DNA of 64,000 bases from Thinopyrum elongatum (taxonomy: Eukaryota; Streptophyta; Magnoliopsida; Poales; Poaceae): assembly GCA_011799875.1 (NCBI GenBank), contig CM022301.1, forward strand, positions 324,526,929-324,590,928, read 5' to 3'. Below the pieces are notes generated by a model. The model had not been told where the DNA came from. It saw only the letters and a program-made list of their open reading frames with translations, and did not search any database. Of the stretch, positions 46,707-57,418 are shown piece by piece. The stretch's first letter is position 1. Each line of letters opens with the position of its first letter. A program made the translations under genes and the position numbers.

Positions 46707-48202
46707 TTCTTGGGTTTGGAATTGCAGCACGTCCCATGTGGCACGAATAAGGAGGCAGGCGACATCGCCAAGAGGGCATCCCGAAGCGAGCCCCAGAAGC
46801 CTGGCATCTTCGAGGAATGGCTCTTCAACCCATCGGCAGCCCCCCCACTGCAGGCCCTGTGCTGCTTCGGGAGGAGCCGCCCCTGGACCCTTCCACGAGT
46901 GCCCCGGCCTGCGGTCCGACCTCTGGAGCCCGCCTGCTCCTGGCGTTCAAACCTCAGGAGGGGTGCTGGACCGAGGAGCTCAAGGCGTAACTGCTCTGAG
47001 GCACCCTGCCGGAGAAGGAGGAAGATGCGGAACGCATGGCCCGTCAGGCCACCGCTTACTGCTTGCAGGACGGCGACCTCTACCGAAGGCGGCCAAACAA
47101 CGTCTCGCTGCGATGCATCTCCATGGAGCAAGGGTGCGAGTTGCTGGCTGACATCCATGGCGGGGATTGTGGGCACCATTCTTCGTCGCGCACCCTCGTG
47201 GGCAAGGCGTTCCGCAGCGGGTTTACTGGCCCACGGTGCTCAATGACGCCACCGAGCTGGTGCGATCCTGCGAGGCCTGTCAATTCCACGCCAAACAGAT
47301 CCACCAGCCCGGTCAGGGCCTGCACACCATTCCACTCTCGTGGCCGTTCGCGGTTTGGGGGCTGGATATCCTGGGCCCGTTTCCCTGAGCAGCCGGGGGC
47401 TACTGCTACCTCTACGTCGCCATCGACAAATTCACCAAGTGGGCGGAGGTGGATCCCGTGCGCACCATCCCGGGTGGCTCGGCCGTCAAGTTCATCAAGG
47501 GCCTCATGAGCCACTTCGGGGTCCCCAACCGTATCATCACTGACAATGGCTGTCACTTCACGAGCAATCTCTTCAAAACATATTGTGCTAACCTTGGAAC
47601 GCAGATGTGCTACGCTTTAGTGGCGCACCCACGAAGTAATGGCCAAGCCGAACGCGCCAACACGGAGGTCCTGAGGGGCCTCAAGATGAGGAGCTTCAAG
47701 AAGAAACTCGAGGCCTGCGGCATGGGTTGGCTCGATGAGCTTCAGTCCGTGCTGTGGTCCATCCGCACCACCGTGACTAAGCCCTCCGGCGAGACCCCGT
47801 TCTTCCTCGTCTACGGGGCCGTGGCGGTCCTCCCTCACGAGGTCAAACATTGCTCTCCGCGGGTCTTGGCATTGACGAGGCATGCCAGGACGCCTCGCGA
47901 GGGATGGACCTCATGCTCGGGGAGGAGGGCCGCAGCCAAACCTCGCTCTATGCCGCGAGGTACCAGCAGGCGCTGCGGTGGTATCACTGCCGCAGCGTCC
48001 GCCCCAGGACCCTCGAGGTGGGTGACCTCGTCCTGAGGCGGGTGCTCTCCAGGGAGGGGCTTCACAAGCTCTCTCCCATGTGGGAGGGCCCATTCAGGAT
48101 CGCCCGTGTCTTTAGGCCTGGCGCCGCGCGCCTGGAGACGCAGGACGGGTTCCCCATCCAGAATTCTTGGAACATCCAACACCTCCGGAAGTTCTATTCG
48201 TG
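46707..48202 (+). pseudogene. Integrase of the Gypsy element
   Basis: The N-terminal zinc motif is split over two frames: CGHHSSSRTLVGKAFRSGF, then RSCEACQFHAKQIHQ. The DDE core has D in WGLDILGPF (followed by TGA 47386-47388), D in RIITDNGCHFTS and E in RSNGQAERANTEVL. The C-terminus in frame 47850-48202 has RTLEVGDLVLRRVLSREGLH and LSPMWEGPFRIARVFRPGAA, the GPF/Y-type tail, ending SWNIQHLRKFYS. At least three frame changes are needed. Confidence 0.86.
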
Positions 48203-49071
48203 ACCAACAAGCGCCATGCGCCTCTCAAGTCTCCGCTCGTGAGACTCTCAGTAATAATGAGTGGGGCTGTACATGCCCAGAGTCTCCTGAGTGCTGCCCC
48301 TGAGCCTCACGGGGTCTCCCACCCACGTCTTAGTGGAAGCCCCATGCTCTGCGCTGGCGGGAAGACCAAAAGACTAATGTAGGTGCCGGACGCGGCTGTT
48401 CTTTCGCTTGCTTTCTGTAGCTAGTTTTGCCACTTTTTGGAATGAAATTCAAAACTCTCGCATCTTTATTTGAAAGGGTGGGAATTTTTCTCCTTGCAGC
48501 GTTTTAATCTTTTGAGTCTCGCCTTAGGGAGAGTGGCAGTTGCCCGTCGCTCTTTCCCGCGCGTCTCGCGAGCGGGGGCTGGGTACAGTGTGTACGCCTG
48601 GGCTCGCCCACGAGCACACCTCGCCAAAGCCTTCATGTCCTAATCTTTGGTGTCCTAATCCTCGCACGACGCCCTTAAACAAGCCAATGGGCATGTACGC
48701 CCTCCTGAGTCCACACCTCCTGGCCTCGCTGGACATCACGACCAGGCGTACCAGCGACGGTTGGTCCTCGCTCGGGGGCTCGCACGGGGCGTGGCGTCCT
48801 GAGGGGCAGCTCCGGAGGCCCCATATCCTCATGACCCACTGGAGACCTCGCGGCCACTGAGCACCTCCTGAGGCCAGAGAACCTTCGGGTCCATGAGAAG
48901 GAAACCCCCGGCAAGATCTCTTTGGAACGAGGGGCGCGTAGGAGATCCAAGCTCCAGAGAAGCACGCCCTCGCGGCACGGGAGTCTACCGCAAGCACACT
49001 AAGCTAAGTTATCCTCATCGCGATCAGCAAGAACCCGTCAATTAGTATCGACACGAATTCCGGGATGCGAT
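48203..49071 (+). other. Gypsy 3' non-coding region before the nested element
   Basis: No supported gene. The sequence is moderately GC-rich with no recognised domain on either strand. It continues after the nested element at 53909. Confidence 0.5.
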
Positions 49072-49805
49072 TGTCGGGGTATTCTCGCGTCAGTCGGCAG
49101 GGGGTGCCGCGAGTCGATAGATGCCACGGGGTGGCTTGAGGTGAGGCTAAGACTGTCGTGGAATATTCGGGACGGGTATGCGAGTAGCACGCGGGGGTTT
49201 ACCCAGGTTTGGGGCTCTCTGGAGATATAATACCCCTACTCCTGCATGTCTGAATATATATGTGGAGTATACATCTTGCAGTACAAAGTGCTCCTGGAGT
49301 TGTATTGGACTGAGAGCAGTAGCGATGAGCTAGCTAACTAGTGTGTGGCATGGTGGCCGTGGCCTCTGGCCAAATGAGTGCATGGGTGAGGGCATGTGGA
49401 TGGATGGATGGATGGCTAGCTTATATAGTGTGGGCTAGCTTAGTATGTAAGCTAGGTAGGCATGGGCATGGTGGGTGGTGGCCCACCCACCAACTACACT
49501 ATTGGGGATGTCACGCGATGCGACGCGTTACACCTGCTACAGCGCACCACTATTGCTCAGTAGTTCCCGGGTACAGCCATCTCGTCGGTGTCGCGTCGGA
49601 GCTGTGGTTGACTTCGGGCAGCCGGCTGGTTGGCGCAGTCAGCAGCTGGCCGGGTGAAGCAGCCGGGTGGCGAGCTGGCCGGGGCAGTCGGATAGGGGGC
49701 CGTCTGGAGCGGCCGGAGCAGTCGGACTGAGGGGCGTTGCTAGCCCCGATGTCTTGAAATGTCGTTTCGCCGTCTTTGGGGTACCTGTGGTCAATACCTC
49801 CGACA
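49072..49805 (-). repeat. LTR (3' in element sense) of the LARD-like element
   Basis: 734 bp. Contains a (ggat/gatg)n run near 49398-49412 and tatata motifs near 49252. Same length as the partner LTR. Confidence 0.88.
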
Positions 49806-50150
49806 GTAGCCTCCGAGCCTCCGGGCAACTTTGGCAAAGTTGAGCGGAGGTTTTTTAGCGGGAGTCGATGTAGAAGATGCTGATGACGGCCGGCTGCGGG
49901 CCGCAGCCGGTGCGGTTTGCCTCTGGCGGGGGCGCGCGAGCGCACCCGTTGGGTGTAGCCTCCGGGCAAATTTGGAAAAGTTGGGCGTAGGCTTTTCGTG
50001 GTTGTTGGTGCAGACGATGGCGTCGAGGGGCCGGTTGCAGCCGGCGGTGGGCGTGCAATAGGCGGGGCATGTTCCAAGAGGGGGCGCGCAAGCGCACCCG
50101 CTGGGTGTAGCCTCCGGACAACTTGGAAAAGTTGGGCGGAGGGTCTTCTT
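49806..50150 (-). repeat. Repeated PPT-like blocks beside the LARD-like LTR
   Basis: The purine tract next to the LTR (49806-49829) belongs to a block, cctccgggcaa.tttgg.aaagttg.gcg.agg, that recurs at about 49949 and 50106 (roughly 150-bp spacing). In element sense, two extra polypurine-tract-like segments therefore lie upstream of the functional position. Confidence 0.65.
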
Positions 50151-50227
50151 GTTGATGATGAAGCCGATGGCGACGTCGAGGGTGCCGGGCGCGGACACGG
50201 AGTCTGCCGGCTGACGGGCGCGGGGCC

Positions 50228-50487
50228 TTGCAGGGCATGGACGCGGGGTCCGCTGGCTGATGCTGCCGGGCGCAGACGCAGGGTCCGCGGACTGGAGCTG
50301 TCGGGCGCGGACGCGAGGTTCGCCGACTGGTGCTGTCGGGCGCGGACGCGAGGTCCGCCGACTGGGGCTGTCGGGCGCGGATGCGAGGTCCGCCGACTGG
50401 TGCTGTCGGGCGCAGACGCGAGGTCCGCCGACTGGAGCTGTCGGGCACGGACGCGAGGTCCGCCGACTGGTGCTGTTGGTGACATCC
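50228..50487. repeat. 35-bp GC-rich minisatellite in the LARD-like element
   Basis: The unit ctgtcgggcgcggacgcgag... starts at 50263, 50298, 50333, 50368, 50403, 50438 and 50473, exactly 35 bases apart, with a diverged copy before. Because 35 is not a multiple of three, each strand shows the repeat translated in all frames, which explains the long spurious ORFs (49550-50566 minus, 49998-50793 plus). Confidence 0.9.
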
Positions 50488-53150
50488 GGCTGCGGGTGGC
50501 AGCCGGCGCAGCTTGCTTCCGAGCCTCCGGGCGAGGAGGGAGTTCCTCTAAAAAATGATCATGCAAAAAACAAAGTTAGTCCGCGCAGATATATCAAATG
50601 TTTGCTTTTAGCATTGCAAGTTTTATGCGGAGGGTGCCGACTCGGTTTCATCCGAGCCCCCTTCAATCTTTTTCATGTCCTCTCCGCTCTTTGGCTTGTG
50701 CTCTCGCTAGCCGGACAGCCGCGCTGCGGTCTGTTACTGAGAGTGGGCCGCGGAGTGGAGTGTACAGTACTCAGACTCTGGGAGCGGATTTAACTGAGCA
50801 GATACTCATAAAGCATACGGCCGGGTCGCCCGAACCGTTTATCTTCCCGGACGTTTTTCGCGTCGGGTGACCTCCAGCTTTTGCTCTTGCTAGCCGGACA
50901 GCCGCGCAGCGGTCTGTAGCTGAGACGAAGAGTGGGCCTTTGGTACTGTACAAGCTACTAAGCCGTCTGCGGGAACAAACATCTCAGGCCAAGCGGCCAG
51001 CCCCCGGGCCAACTCTGGCTGGTGCCGGGGCGAACAGTGGTGCAACTATAATAAAATGCGGAGATAGCCCCCCGAGCATCGCTCGGGGTTATCCGTGTTT
51101 GAGTGGTGCAAAAATATGCGAGTGAGGAGCTCACATTGCTTTGGCAAAGACGAGGCGGGGGTTGACGAAGACAGCCGATGCGGCTTGGCGCTTGTGGAGC
51201 GCGCCGGCGCACCCGCTGGGTGTAGCCTTCGAGCCTCCGGGTGCTCGAAGGGGGGCCCGGCCGGTCAGGCCCAACCGGCCAGATGGCGGAGCGGGACGCT
51301 GTTGAGCCGGCTTGGCACAGCCGGCGATGCCTCGAGGCGGCCGGGTCGGCTTGGCACAGCCGACCGGGTGCTGAAACGGGCAGGCAGGGCCGCCGGCGGA
51401 GCGGCACCGCGGGTGAGCGGAGGCGCCTTTTGTTTTCTTCTTTTTCTTCTTCGGCCGGCTGCTGGCAGCCAGACGGACACTTTTCTTCTGCTTCATTTCT
51501 CGTCTGTCGGCTGCTGGCAGCCGAACGTTTTTTTTTTGGCTAGCAGCCGGCCTCTGACTTTTCTTTCTCTTTCTTCAGGTATCGGCCACAGCAGGCAGCT
51601 GGAGCGGGACCCGGCGGGGGCACGCGGGGCGCAGTCGGCCGCGGCGCTCGACGCGAGAGCCGGCGATGGAGGTGCGCGACACAGCCGGCCAGAGGCGCGG
51701 CAGGGGAGCTGGCGCAGGGGCGCGCGAGGCCGGCTAGTGCGGCAGCCGGCGGGCGTGGGGAAGCCGGCGAGCGGAGGAGCAGTGCTGGGCGGAGGCCAGC
51801 CGCAGAGGCGCGAAGGGCGGGTGCCAGGTCGCGGCGCGATGAGGCGGAGGCGGCGCGGAGCGGGGCGGCCAGGTGCTGGGTCACGGCGCGATGAGGCGGA
51901 GGCGGCCTGGAGCGGGCCTGCCAGGTGCTGGGTGAGCCGGGGCGGAGCCGGCGGGCGTGCACGGCTGGCGAGGAGCGGCCGGGATGCAGGAGCCGGCCGG
52001 GGGAGGCGAGCAGAGGCGCGGGGCCGGACCCGGCCGGGCTCGGGTGGCCGGCAGCGGAGCGGGGGCGCCGCCGGCGGGAGGCGGAGGTGCACGGCGGGGG
52101 TCGCGGCAACGGTCGGGCCGGGTCGCGGGGCGGACGAGCAGCCAGGCCAAGCGCGCGCGGGAGTCGGCCAAGCGCGAGCCGGCGGGGCGGCGGGCGCAAG
52201 CGGAGCCGCGGCGACGCGCTGCAGAGGGGGCGCGGAAGGAGAGCCACAGGACGGAGCGAGGAGCCCGGGCGGGGCCGAGGCGTGAGGGAGGCCGAGCTCC
52301 GGCGGGCGGACGCCCACACGGGCGCGGAGAAGAGGCTCGGCGGGGGCAGAGTCGTGCGTCCGTGAGCATGCGCGCGCGTGCGTGGTGGTGTGGTGAAGCG
52401 ACCGGACGGGGAGGAGCTCGAGCTCCTGGGCACCGCGGGAGGTGCCGACGGGCGGTACAGCTCCAGCGGGGCGGTGTGCGGCTGCGAGACGACGGAGGGG
52501 CGCATAGCCACGGCAGGAGGACGGAGCAGAGGGCGCTGCGAGGAGGTGCCGAAGCCTGCGGCCAGCAGCCGCGCCAGGAGGAGCGCATAGGCGGAGGGTC
52601 CGCAGCGGCGCCCGGAGCGCTGTGAGGCAGGGGAGCGCTGGGTGCGTGGCGCCGGTGATGCTGGAGGGCTGGCCGGGCGGGGATGCACGCCTGCGCGGAC
52701 GAAGAAGAGCCGAGGCGAGCAGCGTATGGGCATTATCCGGCCATCATCTGAGTGGTGTTTGGGGAATGTGGATGCGAGCTTGCGTGCGAGCATGTGCACG
52801 GCAGCACGCCGCAGCAGGAAAGGTAGGCGGCCGAGCGGCTGGAGATGGTGGTGGCCAGACGCAGCGCATACGTGTGCGGATGGAAGCAGATGACGGGGAA
52901 GCGCCGCCCCGCACGCACGCGCGGGGCGCATGGCGAAGTCGGGTCCCAGTGCCGCCGAAGAGACGGCGCGATGCCACGGCAGTGAAGACGAAGAGGGCAA
53001 GGCCGATGATGAGGACGCGCCGTCCCTTGTGGTCGCGCCCGGGGTCAGATCGATGTCGAGCACTCGAGCACAGCCGGAGAGGCGGCGCGGCGCCGCGGTG
53101 ACAATGACGAAAAAGGGTCCCGCCCGGACCGCGGTTTCAGCGGCAGCTTG
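50488..53150 (-). other. GC-rich internal region of the LARD-like element
   Basis: Two copies of a segment with gctagccggacagccgcgc (near 50706 and 50889) are followed by about 1.6 kb of extremely GC-rich sequence. Long frames occur on both strands (minus 51540-53288, plus 51095-52285), composed almost wholly of Arg/Ala/Pro/Gly. The minus frame starts inside the LTR and crosses the primer site. I do not accept either as a gene; the primer-site-proximal position would suit a decayed gag, but no gag motif is seen. Confidence 0.5.
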
Positions 53151-53168
53151 CCCCACTGTGGGCGCCAA
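53151..53168 (-). other. Primer binding site of the LARD-like element
   Basis: The minus strand reads ttggcgcccacagtgggg one base from the LTR, a classic plant Gypsy primer site. It fixes orientation. Confidence 0.82.
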
Positions 53169-53169
53169 C

Positions 53170-53903
53170 TGTCGGGGTATTCTCGCGTCAGTCGGCAGGG
53201 GGTGCCGCGAGTTGACAGATGCAATGGGGTGGTTTGAGGTGAGGGCAAGACTGCCGTGAAATATCCGGGACGGGTATGTGAGTAGCACGCGGGGGTTTAC
53301 CCAGGTTCGGGGCTCTCTGGAGAGATAATACCCCTACTCCTGCATGTCTTAATATATACGTGGAGTATACATCTGGTAGTACAAAGTGCTCCTGGAGCTG
53401 TATTGGACTGAGAGTAGTAGCGATGAGCTAGCTAGCTAGTGTGTGGCATGGTGACCGTGGCCTCTGGCCGAATGAGTGCATGTGTGAGGGCATGTGGATG
53501 GATGGATGGATGGCGAGCTTATATAGTGTGGGCTAGCTTAGTATGTAAGCTAGGTAGGCATGGGCATGGTGGGTGGTGGCCCACCCACCAACTACACTAT
53601 TGGGGATGTCACGCGATGCAACGCGTTACACCTGCTACAGCGTGCCACTATTGCTCAGCAGTGCCCGGGTACAGCCGTCTCGTCGGTGTCGCGTCGGAGC
53701 TGTGGTTGACTTCGGGCAGCCGGCTGGTTGGCGCAGTCGGCAGCCGGCCGGGTGAAGCAGCCGGGAAGCGAGGCGGCCGGGGCAGTCGGATAGGGTGCCG
53801 TCTGGAGCGGCCGGAGCAGTCGGACTGAGGGGCGTTGCTAGCCCCGATGTCTTGAAATGTCGTTTCGCCATCTTTGGGGTACCGGTGGTCAATACCTCCG
53901 ACA
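53170..53903 (-). repeat. LTR (5' in element sense) of the LARD-like element
   Basis: 734 bp, colinear with 49072-49805 with scattered substitutions, many of them transitions. Confidence 0.88.
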
Positions 53904-54113
53904 ATGATATAAAAACGTTAATATAACGGCGCAAGCGCCATGGTTCATTACATGCCTCGGCAGGGCCTTCTACTTCTTGATGCAGGGACAAGGAAAAAAA
54001 GAAGAAGCAAAAGCGGCCCCGCGACCACCACGGCTCCTGAGACCGGGCTCCAGCGACGCCCGCGCTTAGTCGGAGTCCTCCTCCTGCTTCACCAAGGTGC
54101 GGTGGCGAGGCGG

Positions 54114-54929
54114 CTAGTTGCCCCCCCCCCCCCCGGTCCGAGCTCGGCAGCGTGGCGGCTCGTCGTAGTCGCTGTCGCTCATGCTCTCCCCAGAGGAGGA
54201 GCCGCAGCTACTAGAAGCATCGCGACCGTTGCCAAGGGCAAGTTCACCGCTTGAGATGCTACAGCCCCTCCGGCCGTCGTCGTCGGAGGGGTGGACGTCG
54301 TCGTCATCGCTGTCGCCCTCTGGGCAGCACCCCAGGCGTCTGCCGTCCTCCCCGAAGATCCTGACGTAGAGGGTCGCAGCACCGTCGTGCCTGAAGTGGA
54401 GGGTACACCTCCCCTGCAGGCCGCGCGCGCGGGTGAACGACTGCCACCCGCGGTTCAGGAACACATTGCCGGCGGGGGTGACCTCGACCTCCACCCACGA
54501 AGCCTTGCTGCAGCAACCATCGGCCTGCTGCCAGAGGCCGCCAGGCCCTCCGGCCGGCACCGCACCCTCGAAGAAGCGCGGGAGCTGGAACCAGATGCCT
54601 GCCGGCCTCTCTATCCACGCCATGAACTCCAAGGACGCATCGGCCGAATGGGATCGCGGGCGCGGTGGCCGAATGGCTGCCACAGGCCTCCCTTATTGGC
54701 CGCACCCGCCTCGGCCGCGGCAGCCTCCGGCACGGTAAGGGGCACTCCCACGACTGCCAGAGGCGGTGCCAGCCTTCGAGGGGGTGCGCCCACGCCCTTG
54801 GGGAGCCACCGCAGGTGTCGCGTCGTACTTGCGGGGACGGCCGCGGCGCCTCTTGGGCGGTGGCGAGCCTGGTCCCTCCTTGGGGGCCTTTCCCTTCTCA
54901 GCGGCCGAGAACCTCCTCACTGGCACCAT
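54114..54929 (-). pseudogene. Antisense ORF of the Gypsy element: AT-hook plus B3-like domain, one stop
   Basis: From ATG 54929 one frame runs 271 codons to TAG 54116-54114, interrupted only by TAA at 54695-54693 (codon 79). The N-terminus is basic with KRRRGRPRKY, an AT-hook core GRPRK at residues 30-34. The second half has WFQLPRFFEGAV, VTPAGNVFLNRGWQSFTRA and CTLHFRHDGAATLYVRIFGE, a pattern of plant B3 DNA-binding domains. An acidic GDSDDDD segment and a Ser/Gly-rich end follow. It lies opposite to gag-pol, between integrase and 3' LTR, with a TATA box at 55024-55030. It probably encoded a nuclear DNA-binding protein. The B3 call is by residue pattern; a highly diverged storage-type fold cannot be excluded. 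Confidence 0.72.
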
Positions 54930-55023
54930 GGGTGCTCTGGCGAGATGGCGGCGCAACGGAGAAGAAGAAGGAGCAAGCAGCAAGAAGATGAAGATGGGCT
55001 GGGGGCTCTGCCCCCCTTCCCCC

Positions 55024-55030
55024 ATTTATA
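55024..55030 (-). promoter_or_regulatory. TATA box of the antisense B3/AT-hook ORF
   Basis: The minus strand reads ctataaatg about 95-100 bases upstream of ATG 54929, within the Gypsy 3' untranslated region and about 250 bases from the 3' LTR. Spacing suits a core promoter driving antisense transcription. Confidence 0.6.
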
Positions 55031-55271
55031 GCCGGAGGAAGGCTAACCAGCGGCCTCTCACATTCCAAGCCATGATGGCCCCGCTGCATGCGCCAGGCAA
55101 TTGTCAAGTCGGGCAGTTGCCGAGGCGACGTGGGGAAGCGGAGGCGCCCACGCCCATCAAGCGCCACGTGTCAGTCTGGCCCGGAGGCGATTGGGGCCCG
55201 CGGCACTTCGCCCTTGCCCTTTGGCTTCGCCTCGAAGCCAAGTCCGAGCGCGCCTTGGGCCCGGGGGCTAC

Positions 55272-56136
55272 TGTTGGTGTTCTGGGAACCAGGATACCCA
55301 GACTTGCCTACCTGCGGCCCACGGCGTGGCTCCATCAACAGCCTGGTACGGCCCACCTCCAAGGCTACCAAGACAAGATCCTCGGGAGGGGCCAAGCCTC
55401 GCGAGGCGGACGACACCAAGACCTCCCGAGGGAGCGGCCTCCCCAGGTGGCCTCCCGAGGAGCGGAGATTTCTATGCAGGTACCCAGCCTCATGAGGCTA
55501 CCATGATGCAAGCCATGACGACCAAGGCCAGGCGGGCGCCAGCGGGTGCAGAAGAGGCAGTTTCTTCTTTGGTGCTAAGGAGGCAAGCACAGGCACGGGT
55601 TCCCAGGGAATCTGGCAAAGCTTTCCATTCCGGTGCAATGAGACCAAAGCCACCGGCACGGCAGGACGGATGTCATCGTCGAGCCCACTGCTGCGTCACG
55701 ACCAAAAGCTTTGCAGGCGAAGACCACATTTTGTCAGGATAAGATGTACTACTTGTCCCGTTTCAAATTGGCCACTGTGGGATCCCTTCCCGCCTACATT
55801 TTGGAGGAAGAGGACCGAGGCCACTATATGTATAGGTTAGACACCACCATAGAAGGCAACCTTTATCGGATCGGAACCTCGTCGACTGATTCCCTCACCC
55901 GTAGACCTTGTGAGTTTGTTCATCCCTTGTACTAGTTCATCCTCAACCCCTCAAGTAGGGTCTTACACCGCAAGGTGGCCCGAACCTGGGTAAACTGCCG
56001 TGTTCATCTTCTTCCTTGTTCGTGTGCATCGAGCTAGGCTGTAGGGCGATGAGCTGGTTGGCCGGATAGGTTGAGTCCTTCACACACGCCCCAGAGTTTG
56101 AAACTTTCTTGGGTCTGCGGAGCCCTGAATCCGACA
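55272..56136 (+). repeat. 3' LTR of the Gypsy element
   Basis: 865 bp, preceded by polypurine tract gggcccgggggctac and followed by aactg. Colinear with 42724-43616. Confidence 0.9.
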
Positions 56137-56141
56137 AACTG

Positions 56142-56630
56142 TCTGATCTTCTAGTATGTTATACATTGTGCAATGTGGTGCTCAGTTAACATTTGGTTCA
56201 TTTGTTGTGGTGTTTAGTTAACTGTTTGGTTCAATTCTGCAATGCAATCTTCAATTGTTGTGGGTGCATTCTATTATTGTATACCATGTGAGAAATAAAT
56301 CAAATTTGGTTGTACTAAATACATGAGAAACAAATACAATTGCTATATTTCCTAGTTGTTAAGCATGCTTGGTTTGGTTAACTGTCTGATCTTCTATTAG
56401 GAGTATGTTATATTGTGCAATGTGGTGCTCAGTTAATGTTTGGTTCATTTGTTGTGGTGTTTAGTTAACTGCTTGGTTCAATTCTGCAATGCGATGTCCA
56501 ATTGTCATGGGTAGAATTTTGTATTGTTGTGCATGTGAGGAATAAATCGAATTTGGCTGCACGTAATACATGAGAAACATATACAATTGCTATATTTCCT
56601 AGTTCTTAAGCATGCTTGGTTTGGATAAAT
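56142..56630. repeat. Approximately 245-bp tandem repeat, copies 2 and 3
   Basis: Copies start at about 56142 and 56383 and share ctgatcttct, gtgcaatgtggtgctcagtt and gagaaaca.atacaattgctat landmarks with 42480-42718. They form intron-like or upstream sequence before the B3 exons of the CACTA element. Confidence 0.85.
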
Positions 56631-56893
56631 GGGTTTTCCATGTGGCTTGAAATAATCTGATGAATCTGCAATGTGCTTATTTTTCATCAACATATTTTAC
56701 TGATAGCATGTGAACCCTCACTTAACCTGATCACTAACTACCTTATATGTGTTGCAGGGAATCAATGGGAAGCACTGAGGTTTACAATCAAGGTTTGCAC
56801 ATGCATGGTCCTTTGTCTAATAGCACATTATTGTGAAATTGCAGGAACCATTCTAATATTTAGGTTTTTAACAATTTGGTCTTGCACATGTAG

Positions 56894-57418
56894 GTCCTGC
56901 TGTCAGAGGTTTTGACCCACTGTTCGACCCTTTTTGCATATGGGGAAATGAGTTGTCCATGAATATCAGTCAAGTCAAGAAACTCAAAAAGATTGTTAGG
57001 ATAAAGAAATTAGCGACAAAAAACAAGAAGATCTTTGTTTGCACAATGAAGAAGACATCAGTTCACTACAGGATGGTACTAACTATTATACCTTGCCTTT
57101 TTTATTCCTTTGCCCTATTTCCAATATAGAGAAGATATTCATGCACATCCTTGTTTTCAGGCCTTTACAAAGTAGTTCACTAATGATTACCTCTCAAACT
57201 ACCTGTATGGTCAGGAGGCGAGGAAGGTATTCATACAACACCCACGGTTCAATATTGAAGTGTTCCTGAAGAGGACGAAGGATGGACGGTCAATCATCCA
57301 CAGGCACTGGCCTAAAGTTGCAAAGACCTTCAACATCAATGAAGGCTCAATATTCGCCTTCCGCTTCAGCAGTTTTCCAGATGAGATTCATCTGTCTATG
57401 TACCATCTAGGATGCTAA
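56894..57418 (+). pseudogene. B3-domain gene of the CACTA element (two exons visible)
   Basis: Exon a (56894-57075, acceptor cacatgtag) encodes AVRGFDPLFDPFCIWGNELS, SQVKKLKKIVRIKKLATKNK and FVCTMKKTSVHYRM. An 85-bp intron (57076-57160, gt...ttttcag) follows. Exon b (57161-57418) encodes AFTK, a TAG stop at 57173-57175, FTNDYLSNYLYGQEARKVFI, VFLKRTKDGRSIIHRHWPKV and FNINEGSIFAFRFSSFPDEI, ending YHLGC TAA. This is the second half of a plant B3 DNA-binding domain (REM-like), with the typical W.K, EG..FAF and beta-strand spacing. The two exons join in phase 0. An earlier short exon may end near 56780. One stop makes it a pseudogene unless that codon is strain-specific. Confidence 0.72.

Larger units (their letters stand above)
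49072..53903 (-). mobile_element. Non-autonomous (LARD-like) LTR element nested in the Gypsy element
   Basis: Two 734-bp LTRs, 49072-49805 and 53170-53903 (tgtcggggtattctcgcg to tacctccgaca). The primer binding site is on the minus strand beside the right LTR (ttggcgcccacagtgggg, 53168-53151), and the polypurine tract (cccggaggctcggaggctac, minus) sits beside the left LTR, so the element runs minus. Flanks gcgat (49067-49071) and atgat (53904-53908) differ by two transitions. The 3.4-kb, very GC-rich interior has no gag or pol. Fourth transposon layer of the nest. Confidence 0.85.
42724..56136 (+). mobile_element. Gypsy LTR retrotransposon with antisense B3/AT-hook ORF, inside the CACTA element
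   Basis: LTRs are 42724-43616 and 55272-56136 (tgtcggcgttctgggaacc to gaatccgaca). Flanks aattg (42719-42723) and aactg (56137-56141) differ by one transition. The order gag, protease, RT, RNase H, integrase proves Ty3/Gypsy. The primer site ttggcgcgctaggtagggg starts at 43618, and the polypurine tract gggcccgggggctac ends at 55271. An antisense ORF lies between pol and the 3' LTR, as described for Tat-lineage elements such as Grande. A second element (49072-53903) is nested in the 3' part. Own length is about 8.6 kb. Confidence 0.88.

Noticed and set aside
49550..50566. Minus-strand frame of 338 codons
   Set aside because: Created by the 35-bp minisatellite and GC-rich flanks; the unit is open in all frames.
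51095..52285. Plus-strand frame of 396 codons
   Set aside because: Mirror of the GC-rich region above; composition is Arg/Gly/Ala repeats without a domain.
51540..53288. Minus-strand frame of 582 codons
   Set aside because: Arg/Ala/Pro/Gly low-complexity composition in very GC-rich DNA; it begins in the LTR and crosses the primer binding site, and the opposite strand is also open. No motif.
53635..53991. Minus-strand ORF at the end of the LARD-like LTR
   Set aside because: Lies in the LTR and reads across the target duplication; the equivalent LTR frame exists in the partner copy.
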